From the NCBI RefSeq assembly GCF_024679245.1, contig NC_090178.1, positions 2,644,853 through 2,708,852 of the forward strand: DNA of 64,000 bases. Reading direction: 5' to 3'. The notes under the pieces are model-generated. The model saw only the letters and a list, made by a program, of their open reading frames with translations, made no database searches and had not been told where the DNA came from. The translations under genes were made by a program, and so were the position numbers. This document shows positions 23,640 to 35,596 of this stretch, one piece after another (position 1 is the first letter of the stretch; each line of letters opens with the position of its first letter). Source of the stretch: Pseudorasbora parva (Eukaryota; Chordata; Actinopteri; Cypriniformes; Gobionidae).

Positions 23640-24915
23640 CATAACTCCTGAATTAGCAACATCTCGACTAAACGTTACTTTTTAAAGGTTACATATGAAA
23701 CATTTTAAAACAAGTTGTTACATTTTAAAATGTTACGAACATTGAACGTTACTTTTTAAACGTTACTTTTGAACAGTTTAAAACAAGTCGTTATATTTTA
23801 AAATATTGCAAAAATGGTTATGTTAATTTACGTTAATGATTACGTTAACGTTAATTTTCAAATGTTACTTTTGAAATATTGTTACATTTTAAAATGTTGC
23901 AAACATTGAACGTTACTTTTTAAACGTTACTTTTGAACAATTTAAAACAAGTAGTTACATTTTAAAATATTGCGAACAGAAAAATGATCCCATTAAGTTA
24001 TGAAAACATTATTTATCTGAAGGTGCTGCTTTTACTTGGTTATGTGAATGTATGGGGAAAAATGGAAACGATCCATTTTATTATTTCGCAAACATCATCT
24101 CTTGAATGTTCTCTAAAACATCTGAAACTAGCAAATCATAACTCCTGAATTAGCAACATCTAGACAAAATGTTGCAAACGTTACTTTTTAAAGGTTACAT
24201 ATGAAACATTTTAAAACAAGTCCTTACATTTTAAAATGTTACGAACATTGAACGTTACTTTTTAAACGTTACTTTTGAACAGTTTAAAACAAGTCGTTAT
24301 ATTTTAAAATATTGCAAAAATGGTTACGTTAATTTACGTTAATGATTACGTTAACGATTACGTTAACGTTAATTTTCAAATGTTACTTTTGAAATATTGT
24401 TACATTTTAAAATGTTGCAAACATTGAACGTTACTTTTTAAACGTTACTTTTGAACAATTTAAAACAAGTAGTTACATTTTAAAATATTGTGAACATTGA
24501 ACGTTAATTTTCAAATGTTACTTTTAAAAACGTTACTTTTGAACATTTTAAAACAATTCATTACATTTTAAAATGTTGCGAACATTGAACGTTACCTTTT
24601 AAACGTTCCTTTTGAAGTTTAAAACAAGTTGTTATATTTTACAATATTGCGAACATTGAATGTAGATTTTCAAACGTTACTTTTGAAACAGTTTAAAACA
24701 AGTTGTTATATTTTAAAATATTGGAAACACTGAACGTTAATTTGCAAATGTTACTTTTAAACATTTTGAAACAAGTTGTTACATTTTCAAATGTTGCGAA
24801 CATTGAACGTTACTTTTGAAACATTGCTTCTAAAAACGTTACTTTTGAACATTTTCAAACATTTTCAAATGTTGCGAACATTGAACGTTACTTTTGAAAC
24901 ATTTCTTTTAAACGA
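23640..24915. repeat. 14-bp tandem array, arm 2 (opposite orientation)
   Basis: Carries the reverse complement of arm 1 modules (AACGTTACTTTTTAAACG, GTTGCGAACATTGAACGTTA, TTTTAAAACAAGTTGTTACA). A 497-bp block at about 23487-23983 is tandemly duplicated at about 23984-24480, including the single-copy-like phrase ATGATCCCATTAAGTTATG. With arm 1 it forms an inverted pair about 1.6 kb apart. Confidence 0.9.
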
Positions 24916-25925
24916 TTTGAAACAAAATATTAAACGAATATCAAACATTTCATGAAATATGTATAAAAAATGTTTTTGTGCTAATGTTTTGAGAACATTA
25001 TTAAATACAAGATAACTATTAATATTATTGAAAAAACATTTGTTCTTAACTTTGAGAGAACGTTTCCTGTGAGTTGTGTGTTCGTCTCCACGCGTATCAG
25101 CGTTTTTTGCAGACCATTTCAGAACATTTTATTATCTGAAAAGGCTTAAAATAACAGTAACACTTCACAATCAGTGCATTTTCTAAATCCCATATCAACC
25201 TTAAAGAGTTGAACAATACAAGTTAATGTTATCTAATACATGAACCGATCTTAACTAGTGGAACCACATTGTAAAGTGTAACCAAATTAAATTTTTATGT
25301 TCACAAAATAATATCCTAGAGGTTTGGCGTCACACTGAAGTGAGGATACAATGTTGTTTTTTGGGGGTTGTTCCTCTTTAATCTCAGGCTTAAGGCGGGA
25401 AAACGGCACTTTTAGCCTCGTTTCTCTCTTTACTGCCACTTTCTATCGCTCTCGGTTTTGCCAGGCCGTTAAATGTGAGGAGGAGAATCCAGTGGTTTTG
25501 ACAGACCTGAGCACATACAGAAACAGAAGCGGGTGGTTGAATCTGCCTCGAGGACGACGACCTTCAACACTGCTCACACGTCTGTAAGAAAGCACAGAGA
25601 AGATGGAAAGCATGTTTTCTCAAAGGAAAACTCTCACCATTCATTAGTTTTATATTAAAAAGGGCATTTAAAAACATATTTATCATTCAAAACAATCAAA
25701 AGTAACATTTCCATAATGTTTGAAGAATGATAAAATAGAATTTTGAATATTCAGAAACAATGTTTTCATAACTTATTAATGAAAATATTTTCGTTAGCTG
25801 GGTCATAGTTCACAAATGGCATCTAGATCTATCCCGTCCATGTCTTTGAAGCGTGAAGGAAGACCATTTGCTGTTTTTAGGATATACAAGAGCCTCAACA
25901 TACAGACTGTGATTTTAGCAACATA
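24916..25925. other. Intergenic; MITE fragment and a complex stretch
   Basis: About 25147-25285 is a small element with AACACTTCACAATCAGTG and CACATTGTAAAGTGTAACC ends. About 25345-25600 is more complex; its open frame (25351-25587) has no recognised family. Nothing else was recognised. Confidence 0.4.
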
Positions 25926-27074
25926 CACTGATCAGGCATAACATAATGACCGGTGAAGTGAATAACACTGATCTCTTCATCACGGCTCCTGTTAGTGGGT
26001 GGGATATATTAGGCAGCAAGTGAACATTCTGTCCTCAGAGTTGATGTGTTAGAAGCAGGAGAAATGGGCAAGTGTAAGGATTTGAGCGAGTTTGGCCAGA
26101 TTGTGACGGCTAGACGACTGGGTCAGAGCATCTCCAAAACTGCAGCTCTTGTGGGCTGTTCCCGGTCTGCAGTGGTCAGTATCTATCAAAAGTGCTCCAA
26201 GGAAGGAACAGTGGAGAACCGGCCACAGGGTCATGGGCGGCCAAGGCTCATTGATGCACGTGGGGAGCGAAGGCTGGCCCGTGTGGTCCAATCAAACAGA
26301 CGAGCTACTGGAGCTCAAACTGCTCCAGAAGTTAATGCTGGTTCTGATAGAAAGCTGTCAGAATACACAGAGCAGCTCAGTTTGTTGCGTATGGGGCGGC
26401 ATAGCCGCTGACCAGTCAGGGTGCCCATGCTGACCCCTGACCCCGCCGAAAGCACCAACAGTGGCCCGTGAGCATCAGAACTGGACCAAAGATGGAAGAA
26501 GGAGGCGTGGTCTGAGGAATCACGTCTTCTTTTACATCACGTGGATGGCCGGGTGTGTGTGTGTGGCTTACCTGAGGAACACATGGCCCCAGGATGCACT
26601 ATGGGGAGAAGGCGAGCCGGCGGAGGCAGTGTGATGCTTTGGGCAATGTTCTGCTGGGAAACCTTGGGTCCTCCATCCATGTGGATGTTACTTTGACACG
26701 CTCCACCTACCTAAGCATTGCTGAGACCATGTTCAGCCTTTCATGGAAACGGTATTCTGGTGGCTGTGGCTCTTCCCGCAGGATAATGCTCCTGACACAA
26801 AGCACAAATGCTTCAGGAATGGTTTGAGGAGCACAACGACCAGTTTGAGGCGTTGACTCGGCCTCCAGATTCCCCAGATCTCAATCCAATCGAGCATCGT
26901 CCGATCCATGGAGGCCCCACCTTGCAACTTACAGGACTTAAAGGATCTGGTGCTAACATCTTGGTGTCAGCAGTACACCTTCAGGGGTCTAGTGGAGTCT
27001 AGGCTTCGACGGGTCAGCAAAAGGTGGACCAACACAATGTTACAAAGGCTGTCATAATGTTATGCCTGATCAGT
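25926..27074 (+). mobile_element. Near full-length Tc1-like element
   Basis: The left end CACTGATCAGGCATAACATA and right end TATGTTATGCCTGATCAGT-type terminus (ATGTTATGCCTGATCAGT, to 27074) are inverted repeats. The left end abuts a TA dinucleotide; the right flank reads AATA, a small change. The ends resemble those of zebrafish Tzf/Tdr-type Tc1 elements as I recall them. Length is about 1.15 kb, shorter than the usual 1.2-1.6 kb, with internal deletions. Confidence 0.9.
26064..26999 (+). pseudogene. Tc1-like transposase, frameshifted
   Basis: The ATG at 26064 opens [20 protein letters not shown], then the second HTH ([20 protein letters not shown]) and [19 protein letters not shown]. The frame is lost at about 26411. 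Downstream pieces in other frames retain LGSSIHVDVTLTRSTYLSIA, an HKCFRNGL-type region and the catalytic PPDSPDLNPIEH (about 26862-26897), after which a deletion removes the usual IEHLWD continuation. It is not able to make active transposase. Confidence 0.9.
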
Positions 27075-27369
27075 AATATGATTTATTGACATATCAGAGG
27101 CATTTATCATCTGTCTTGCATTAAAGGATAAGGGTCACGGTAAAGTTGCAACCCCCTGTGATTAATCAAGCATTGTTTAACTATAGCATAGTGGGAAAAT
27201 GAAAGCTAATATCTGATCAAAAGTGTGTAGCAAGGTGTTTCAGTATTCTCCCATAGCTATAAATCAGAAAAATAATAATGCGTTCTGAAATGATACACTA
27301 TACAAATGATTGAACTTTTGATGAAGTGAAGATGATATTGTGATTAGGGGAAACTGATGTACTAGTCAC
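27075..27369. other. Intergenic, nothing recognised
   Basis: Ordinary AT-rich sequence after the Tc1 element. Confidence 0.4.
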
Positions 27370-27725
27370 GCTTGATGTTTGATTCATGATGCATTTCTGC
27401 GTGGCACCTACAGAAATCGGATTAATTACCTCTGGCTTAAGTTTGTGAAGATAAAGAGCTTACAAAATACCTCTGGGAAAGTGATTAGCCACAGAAACAA
27501 TAAAACAATCAATGACTCAAATGAAGCTCGACTATATTCAGTGCGCTGGAATGCTAATAAATCAAAGAACTTGCGCTAAATTGTTTTTCACAAAGTGACA
27601 CGAGAGAGACTCCCGCTGGAATTGCAGAAATTGCCCCGCCCCCTTTTCCCAGTGACGTGTGCGGAATTAAACAGCTCTGAAAACTGCATATATAACCCAT
27701 GTGCTAATATCTTCTGGGATTATAT
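27370..27725. promoter_or_regulatory. Candidate non-coding regulatory element
   Basis: A complex, non-repetitive stretch with clustered motif-like words: GGATTA (Otx-like, 27419), TTAATTA, AACAAT (Sox-like, twice), TGACTCA (AP-1-like) and AGATAAAG (GATA-like). Motif clusters arise by chance; the candidate status rests on contrast with the repeat-rich surroundings and on the position between cmc1 and eomes. Confidence 0.25.
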
Positions 27726-27952
27726 TGTGCTAAGGTTCAAATATTAGCATCAGTGTGTTCATACCGAAGATTTTCACCACGTGTCTGCCAGTCCTGAAAA
27801 TACTGCTGTGCATGGAAAAATTGCACTCTCTCTAATCAGCGCTGTAACTACCATAGACATTGAGGGGGTCAAGTCCCCCCGAATAATTAGAATTGGCCAA
27901 ATATTTGATATTATTGATGCTGCTCTCAGTTAAACACCGTTTTGTTTGTTGC

Positions 27953-28624
27953 TACACTCAAAAAAATAAATCATTGGACAAACTCAATTTAACTGAGGGC
28001 AGGTTTTCCATCCAATAAATATGTGTAGTCCCAAATAATATAAATCTAATTCATGCAATGAAATGTAATTGAGTTGGTCAAACTCAGTTTTGGACAATGT
28101 AATTAAATTGGTCCAACTCAATTTTATCAAATACAGTTTAAGTTATATTTTTATACTTATAACAGGACTTTATTGAACGTGTCATACTTTCATCATCATA
28201 CACAATGTATATAATGATAATTTAAGAAAAGGGTTATATAACGCCTAACATTAGCATAGATCACTGAGTGCCCAGAGCCTAAGCCCAGGCACCGCTCTTC
28301 AGCAAAATGGAATTCAAAACCATTACAGAAACTCCTCTAAATGTCCAACATAACTGAACATTAAACACTAGCATTGACTAACAACATATTTCCCTTTACA
28401 GAAAATCATAAATTAAAACTTTAATCCGTAAATTTACTCTCATAATTTAGTCCCTTGCAAAGCACGCTGGGAACTACAGCTCCACTGCCCAGTTAGTTAT
28501 GTCAACACAAATATTTTATGTAGTTTTAATTAGGTAAACTTCAGTTGTAAATATATTAGGTTGACTGAACACTATTAAATTAATGTGTTGTATCTATGAA
28601 GGGCCTGAACCATTTTTTTGAGTG
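27953..28624. mobile_element. MITE with ACTCAAAAAAAT ends
   Basis: The ends CACTCAAAAAAATAAATC and CCATTTTTTTGAGTG are inverted repeats with TA next to each. The interior is AT-rich and holds repeated TTGAGTTGGTCAAACTCA-like words. Non-autonomous. Confidence 0.7.
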
Positions 28625-28775
28625 ATATATGCAAAAGTAACATGTTACATGTTTTTGGTCTGCCTCAGCGCTTGTCACTGTCAGAACGATTTAGACAGCC
28701 AATCAAATCAAAGAAGGCGGGGCTTACTGTAAGTGCGAATTCCAGCGCGGCACTATAGTTTTAGTGCGTCGCAAT

Positions 28776-29463
28776 GGGGCGTTCACACCAGACGGGAATG
28801 AAGCGAATAAATCGCGCTATTCGCGCATAGTTGGACGCATGAGCGTTTTGAGTTTACTTCATTCATGCGTGAAATTCACTGCACAACAGATGCGAATTTG
28901 AGTCATGGGAGTAACTTCTGCCAGGCGGCTCTTCTCGTTGTGAAATAGCTGACAAGAATCGTTTTAAAATACGGCGAATAAACTCAATTTGCCGGCTTTA
29001 ACTAGCTTGTAGTCTCAATATGGTGAATTCAGGATGATTGGGACACTTTTTCCAAGTCATCTCAATGGCAAAAAGTGTCCCAGTCCCCCTGAAATCACCT
29101 TATATATAGCTCAAATTAAGAAAAGAGTGTTTTTTTACAACTTACCAAACTGACCTCCTCACTCACTTTCTTCCAAGCAAGATCCTTTTTATTCACGTGT
29201 CTATAAACTATGAATATGTATCGCACAGCTCCGGGTCTCCACATATGATTTTGTCCTCATTGTTGTCACAACTAGAGCAAGCTCCTGATTGGTTAACGCG
29301 GCGCGAATATCCGCCAAAGTTCAGATTTTTCCGATGATGATGCAATTCGCATCATTTGCACCGTGTCATTCGCGCCACAGAATGTCTATTCGCGTCTTTG
29401 CATTGACTTAACATGAAAATTACTCGCGTTTAACGCTTCATTCACGTCTGGTGTGAACGTACC
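28776..29463. mobile_element. MITE with GTTCACACCAGACG ends
   Basis: The ends GGGGCGTTCACACCAGACG and CGTCTGGTGTGAACGTACC are inverted repeats with two mismatches; the interior has many ATTCGCG words. At about 29028-29095 a short hairpin block (GGGACACTTTTT ... AAAAAGTGTCCC) is a further small repeat; a related remnant is at 53593-53655. Confidence 0.75.
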
Positions 29464-30057
29464 ATAAGATGTAAGGCGCTAAACATTTAATAATTGTCTG
29501 TTTTACGATACAATCAGCGACCAACAGTAATATATCAAGTGATGCAAACTACTTGACATTTTTAATAAAATTTTACCACTTTGAATTGAAAATGACATTA
29601 TGTAAATCATAACCAAATTTGACGTGACAAGAAACGCTTTGCATTGTTACATATTAGGCAGACGGAAATAAGTGTGAGTGTGTGCATATCACACAATACG
29701 AATTGAAAACACTTTTGCTCTGCTCGGTTCATTAATGCGGCAAATTTTTGAGGGAAAAATCCAGTCATTTCAATAGGAAGGGAGTTACGTTAAAAATTCA
29801 GCATGCAGATTTCATTCAAATTCAAGTCGGTCATTTGAAAATCGGTGCGTCCCAATTCGCATATTATCCGTCCTAAATAGTATTCAAAGAGAGAATTAGT
29901 ATATCCCAAATCGTAGTATGCTGAAATAGGTAACCGGACCTTCTAACGGCAGCTGTGGTGACGCAATGACTTTACAAATCAGGGATTGGCTCTTTTACTT
30001 TAGAAGGCGGGACTATTACGACATATTGCATGTTGCAGTTTTGGCCATTCATAAGTA
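29464..30057. other. AT-rich intergenic sequence
   Basis: No element ends or coding sequence clearly recognised. Confidence 0.4.
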
Positions 30058-30837
30058 CACTGTAAAAAATATTGTTGGTTTAACTTAAAAAAGTAAGTAG
30101 CCTGGTTGCCTTAAAATTTTGAGTTTATTGAAATTAAAAATTTGAGTTGATACAATGAAGGAAATTAGTTTAAAGCACCACTGTGTGATATTTTCCCTCA
30201 TCTAGCGGTGTAAAGGTATATGACCATCCAGTTAATATTAGTTTCTGTTCCTCTCAATTCTGATTTCGTTTTAACTCCTACGGTGGCCGATTTAGTCCAA
30301 GATTAACACGGCAATCCCCCTCTTCACATTCGACACGGTGCCATCGAGTGTTAAAACGCGAAAAGTGAAGCTTGAATTTACGGGTATGTCCCTCTTTGGC
30401 TACTGTACTTTCAAGATGGAGGAGCAACATGGCGACCGGCATCCGTATTTTCAACGGCATATTTTAAACTTACGAGAATACTTTATTACTTGAAAGAAGT
30501 AAATATACATTAATGAGCACATATATTTTTGAAATTATTGTTTTTAGCTAATAATAAAAAAGTTACACAGTGTAGCTTTAATAAATAGAAACTCTAAATA
30601 TTATTGTATCTGAACCACATAAAAAATATGATAAATCATGAAAATAGCACAATTTGGCATGCTTCACTGCGTCTTCACAAATAAAACACCCAATATGTTT
30701 CCACATTTTTTAATAATATTTGAATAAAGGTTATCAATTCTCAAAAATGTTCATCGTATTAATTCAAATTTTTAATTTTAATGAACTCAAAATTTGAAGG
30801 CAACCAGGTAACTTATTTTTAAAATAGTTTTACAGTG
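30058..30837. mobile_element. CACTGTAAAAAA MITE, interrupted
   Basis: Left end CACTGTAAAAAATATTGTTG and right end TTTTACAGTG, with the family words CCTGGTTGCCTTAAAATTTT and GAGTTGATACAATGAAGG. Relatives are at about 31142-31520, 32780-32885 and 35597-35986. It is interrupted by a TTAA-type MITE at 30174-30577. Confidence 0.8.
30174..30577. mobile_element. TTAA-type MITE nested in MITE
   Basis: The ends AGCACCACTGTGTGATA and TTACACAGTGTAGCT are inverted repeats flanked by TTAA (30170-30173 and 30578-30581). Removing it restores the GTTTAATAAATAG sequence seen uninterrupted in the relative at 35.6 kb. The frame at 30278-30460 is part of it, not a gene. Confidence 0.85.
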
Positions 30838-31141
30838 TAATAGGAATGAACCCTCTTTGAAAAAATTCCATGCACACTGCGGGCATTCATGTAAACGGAG
30901 CGGTGCGGAGCAAAGTGAGTGTTTCAACTTCTCAAATTAATTCCTATGAAAGTTAATCTTCCAAAGGCATGAGCTGAAAACTCTCCAGACTTTTTCCTCA
31001 CAAAAAGAGTACATACTTTTAGGACGCAGTGTAAGTAGGCGAACTGTGATGAAGCAAATCTGTTTGAAAGTGACTTCATACATCTCTACAATATTGACGA
31101 TGGACCGTCCGTACATTAAATTTAGCTGAAATGTATACTGC

Positions 31142-31520
31142 ACTGTAAAAAATATTTAGAAAAAAAGTTACCCTGGTTGCCTTAAAATTCACTGAAATTA
31201 AAATTTTAAGTTAATACAATGAACATTTTTTGAGATTCGACAACCTTTTTTAAAGATTATTAAAAGATTTTGTAAGCATAAATGTGTGTTTTATCTCTGA
31301 TGACGCAGTGAAACATGCCAAATTCCGCTTTTTTCATGATTTCTCAAATTTTTTAATGTGGTTCAGATACAATAATATTTTGAGTTTCTATTTATTAAAC
31401 AAATTTCCGTCATTGTATCAACTCAAATTTTTAATTTCAATAAACTCAAAATTTTAAGGCAATCAGGTTACTTACTTTTTTTAAGTTAAACCAACAAAAA
31501 CCAACAATTTTTTTTTACAG
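31142..31520. mobile_element. CACTGTAAAAAA MITE
   Basis: The ends CACTGTAAAAAATATTTAG and TTTTTTTTACAGTG are inverted; internal text matches the elements at 30.06 and 35.6 kb, in the opposite order. Non-coding. Confidence 0.75.
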
Positions 31521-31634
31521 TGTATAAAAAATAATTCTCATGATTTCATGATCTTTTGTCACTAAGGCAATTAATGTGGTTCACATAACATGATATTTTG
31601 AGTTTCTATTCTTTAAGCCAATCTCCTTCATTGT

Positions 31635-32782
31635 TAGCCTAGAAATCTAGACGCACCCTAGCGGCAGCAAATTTAATTTGCCCGCAAGTGTCGTCTAGGA
31701 ACTCTCAATACCCTTCTGAGCTGTATTCCTCACAATCTGGACGGCCCAATCACATCGTGTAAAGAGTCGGTGGGCGGGGCCATAATGACGACGGCCGAGT
31801 TGCGTTTGCGTGCTTCTAGTAAACATAGAAACTGGCGAACGGCGGCGGTCTTACGAATCAGCTCTGACCGCGACTCTGGAAGACTTGGGCCCCGTCCACA
31901 CGGAGACGCGTTTAGCTGTATACGTAAAAATTGTGTACCGTATCAGCGTTTCGTCCACACGTATCCGGCGTTTTAGAAGCATGCATCCGAAATTTTTCTA
32001 AACCGGGTCCCAAAGCGGGTAAATCTGAAAACAATTATCTTCCGTTTTCGTGTGTACTGCGAATCCGTATATTTTCTGAAACGGGGATGTCATCAAACTA
32101 CGTCCAGCACGGTGAAAGAGGTAAGGGATACAACTACAGGCGCTGGGCATGAGCTCATCAATATCGCCTCATTTAATGACCGTATCTGCATTATTGTAAG
32201 GGTATGTTTTGGGTTGGGGTAGGCATTAATAAAACACATCTGTTAAGTAGCAAATGTATTTATTGTTATTTTATCGTGAGATTTTGCCTCACCTCCGACC
32301 ACTGCTAGACCCCTGCTAGCCACAACTCTTCCTCTCCGTTTTTAGTGTATTTCTGTGGCAGAATTACAGCGCCACACACTGGCCTGGCATGCAAACCACA
32401 TCGTTTTTAGTCCGTTTTTGTAATCTCGTGTGGACGCAGATATTTCTTGAAACGAGGGAAAAAAAAGATTGGATTGGGAAAGCGCTGGGTTCGTGTGGAC
32501 AGGGCCTTGGAGTTAAGCTTTTCTCTGAGAAAAGAACAAAGAGTGGCACTGAAGTCATTCTTAAAAAGGGAAGATGTGTTCTGGGTTTAGCCGACCGGAT
32601 ACGGTGAATGTTTAATCAGTCAGCGAGCTCTGCTTCACCTTCGTTGCTCTGGTTGGTGTAGCGCTATCCTATTGCGTGCAGAGGGAGTTTGAAAGACGAC
32701 CGTTTATCTGCCCCTCAGATTGAGCTGTCAATGGTGAGTTTCCAGACCAAACATCTTGATGTGGGTCAGGCTTGTCAGGCTA
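31635..32782. mobile_element. DNA element with CTTCATTGT target duplication
   Basis: The ends TAGCCTAGAAATC and TTGTCAGGCTA are short inverted repeats. CTTCATTGT stands on both sides (31626-31634 and 32783-32791) and interrupts a CACTGTAAAAAA-family MITE whose halves continue outside. Eight or nine bases of duplication fit hAT or Mutator-like. It carries a nested element at 31888-32506. Open frames in it are not conserved proteins. Confidence 0.75.
31888..32506. mobile_element. MITE with GGCCCCGTCCACACG ends (nested)
   Basis: The ends GGCCCCGTCCACACG and CGTGTGGACAGGGCC are inverted repeats with one mismatch. TTG occurs on both sides (31885-31887 and 32507-32509), a 3-bp duplication. The interior is CG-rich with many CGTTT and AAACG words. 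Confidence 0.8.
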
Positions 32783-33099
32783 CTTCATTGTATTAACTCA
32801 AATGTTTTATTTCAATTAACTCAACATTTTAAGGCAACCAGATAACTTACTTCTTAAGTGTAACCAACAATAATTGTTTACAGTGATATATAAATAAAAT
32901 TCTCACAATTCTGACCCTTTTCTCCACAATTACAAGTTTATATCTCACAATTTGGACTTTTTTTCAAGAAACAAGCTTCCTAATGTGACCACATATTAAA
33001 TGTGAGTCACATTTGTTGTCCAGTTTATCATCTTAGGAAATAATACTTAATGTTTTATCAATTTCTTTAGTCAGTCTGACGACACAAAGAGATGGCAAA

Positions 33100-33960
33100 A
33101 AAAATCATCCTTAACCTAAAGGTTCTGCGGCTGCTGGTCAGGAATCATAAATATTTCGTCCTCCAAGAGTCCATGTTTAATTACACAAAGCATTTGGGAA
33201 TACACCGATAAAATGGGAATGATCCCTCTTACACAAGTCAATTAGTATCTTTAACAGCATTGTTTTATTCTTTACAAGTGGATGTATTCATTCGGCCTTG
33301 TATACAAAATGATGCTAACAGGATCTAATTAGCAGATGCAAATGAGGAAAGCCGGAGTATTCGTGGAGAAGCAGAAGAGAGGCTCGGTGGGAAAGCTGGA
33401 ACGCCTCGGCTAACCAACGGCCCCCACGCTGGGGACCAAATGTGATGGTCCGCTCCTGCTGTTGTTCTTTACATGAGACAGGAGCAGACCATAAATATAG
33501 ACGTGGGGGGCGAAAAGGGAGGGTCAAAAAGGGGCTTGACCTTCTGGCGTCCAAATACTCACCCAATTTTCTATCCGTCAGTCTGTCGATTTCACAACGC
33601 AGTCTGGAAGCGTTCATCCCTGTATCGACCGTCCATTTTGGTTGCTGTTAGTTGGCGGGAGCGTGATGCGACAGAACTGCTAAAGAGAAGGTAGAGGCTG
33701 AGAAAAACGAACTGAATTGCATTTTGAGCATCATATTGCCGTGTATCTGGCAGAGCTCTGCACTCGGCCCTTCTGCTCTCGCATAAACCACGCTGCCAAG
33801 ATATTGGTGCCGAGGTCACGGGCTCTTTCCCCCCGCCTGGAAACTACAGGGAAGAGTGGCATCCTGACAGAAAGGACCCTTTAGACGTGTCAAAAAGAAA
33901 GCGCAGGGGAAGCGAGTATTTGAGCAAACTCCCCACTGTCTGCTGCCCTTAACGCTCTGG
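33100..33960. promoter_or_regulatory. Candidate enhancer-like non-repetitive block
   Basis: The longest stretch of complex, repeat-free sequence between cmc1 and eomes. At 33326-33343 a homeodomain-type TAATTAG is followed, three bases on, by a perfect octamer ATGCAAAT (POU-type site). Open frames on both strands (for example 33315-33617 minus) show no recognised family. An enhancer role is inference from context. Confidence 0.3.
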
Positions 33961-33971
33961 CAGCGAGATTA

Positions 33972-34930
33972 CACTGCAAAAAATGCTCTTCTTACTTTGT
34001 AATTTTGTCTTGTTTCCAGTCTAAACATCTAACAATTCTTAAATCAAGATGCATTTACTATATAAGTAAAACGACATAAGATATTTTTTATTGTTTTGTT
34101 GAAAATAAAATCAAAATGAAGTGAGTTTTTGCTTAAAACAAGCTAAATGATCTGCAGTAAATGTAACACTGAACCAAAAAATGGCCTAAGTCATTATAAT
34201 GAATGGAGAAGTGTTTTCCATTGTGCACATCAGTGTTCAGCTGGTTGTCTAATCACATAAATGTCTATACATATGATGGTTTGTGTGTGTCATTTGAAAA
34301 CAAAATCACATTTTGAGAAGAAATAACATTGTTTTGAATGTAAAGTTTCATTTTGCTGGAGAATTGAGGGGTTTTGCCCATTGTGTGTGTGTTTTTTTTG
34401 TGGGATTTGTGTGAGTTCTGAGAATATGAGGCATGCTTTCAGAAAATGTGTGTAAACAATTGAGAAAAACTGTAATATGTAAAGTGACATTTTGTTACAG
34501 TATTATGAATGTCCATGTCAACATTTTGGGCATGCTGAAATAAATGAGTTTCTTCAGTCTGCAGCATTGCTCTTGTGTAGTGTTTGGTGGATTTACATTA
34601 TATTTGTACATTGATGGGTTCCTACTCTAATCATAGGGAAGTAGAAGTGCTAAAAGTGTTTTAGGTTCATCACAGCGGAGTGTAACTCGTGCAAAGAGAG
34701 AGGATAGTAATGTGAAAAGTGTGTTTCACAAAGTGTGGTTTGTAAAAACAGTTTTTACAAGAGTGTTTAATTATGCCAAGTGTTTCGCTGATTTGGTGTG
34801 TGGTTGTGCTAATTGTGTGTAGTTTTAAAAAATTGTGCTTAAGTAATCCAAAAAAAACTAAGACTATTTAGATATTTGGACTGGAAACAAGAAAATGAAA
34901 TACTAAATAAGAGCATTTTATTGCAGTGCA
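33972..34930. mobile_element. CACTGCAAAAAATGC MITE
   Basis: Left end CACTGCAAAAAATGCTCTTC, then TGTCTTGTTTCCAGTC. The right end carries the inverse (GGACTGGAAACAAG ... GAGCATTTTATTGCAGTG). The interior, about 770 bp with many GTGTG words, is unlike other members and may be an insertion. A target duplication could not be settled. Confidence 0.65.
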
Positions 34931-35596
34931 CAATAAACTCTCATCATGTTCACACTAGTTGATGCATGAAGTAACTAACCACGATCGTCATGTTTTTACA
35001 GCATTTGTTCATGGTGTTCATGTCAGTTCACAGTGCATTTACTGACACATCTTTGTGGCACGAAGCAGAGAAGGAGAAGCCACAAAGAGCGAATGGTTTC
35101 CCCAGTGAAGGGTAAACCCAAGCCTCCTCATGACGAAGTGTTGCTGGGGCAGATCTCAGATCCACTCATATGTGCCTGTGCTTCTCATAGCAGTAGCGTC
35201 TGTGGGAGTGCGAAGGCTTTTCTCTGAGGACGTCCAGAATATCGACATGCACAAGCGAAACAACCGTTGGCAAATCACGACAGGAGTGACGAGGCAGGAT
35301 CGAATCTGAAGGACCAAATTTGACACCTCCCACCATCTGAGAGTTCAGGCCTTCAGCAGAGATTTCCCCTGATCTGACTGACTTTACTTTACTTCAGATT
35401 GAACGTTTCAATCCGGGTTTAACAGTCTGACGTCACAGCTGAGACTTCTAGATCGTGATGTTTACACTGTACAAAATCCAACTCACTAAAAGTTAGACTA
35501 ATGATTATGTTTTAGTTTAGTGGACAATTAAATGCAAAAAAGTTGTCTCAGCCAGTGAAAAGAAGTTGGTTCAACAATTGTTGGACAAACTTAGTA
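34931..35596. other. Intergenic, partly complex
   Basis: About 35030-35330 is GC-balanced and non-repetitive; the frame 35033-35227 has no recognised family. From about 35466 short MITE-like words (ACACTGTACAAAATCCAAC) appear. Confidence 0.35.
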
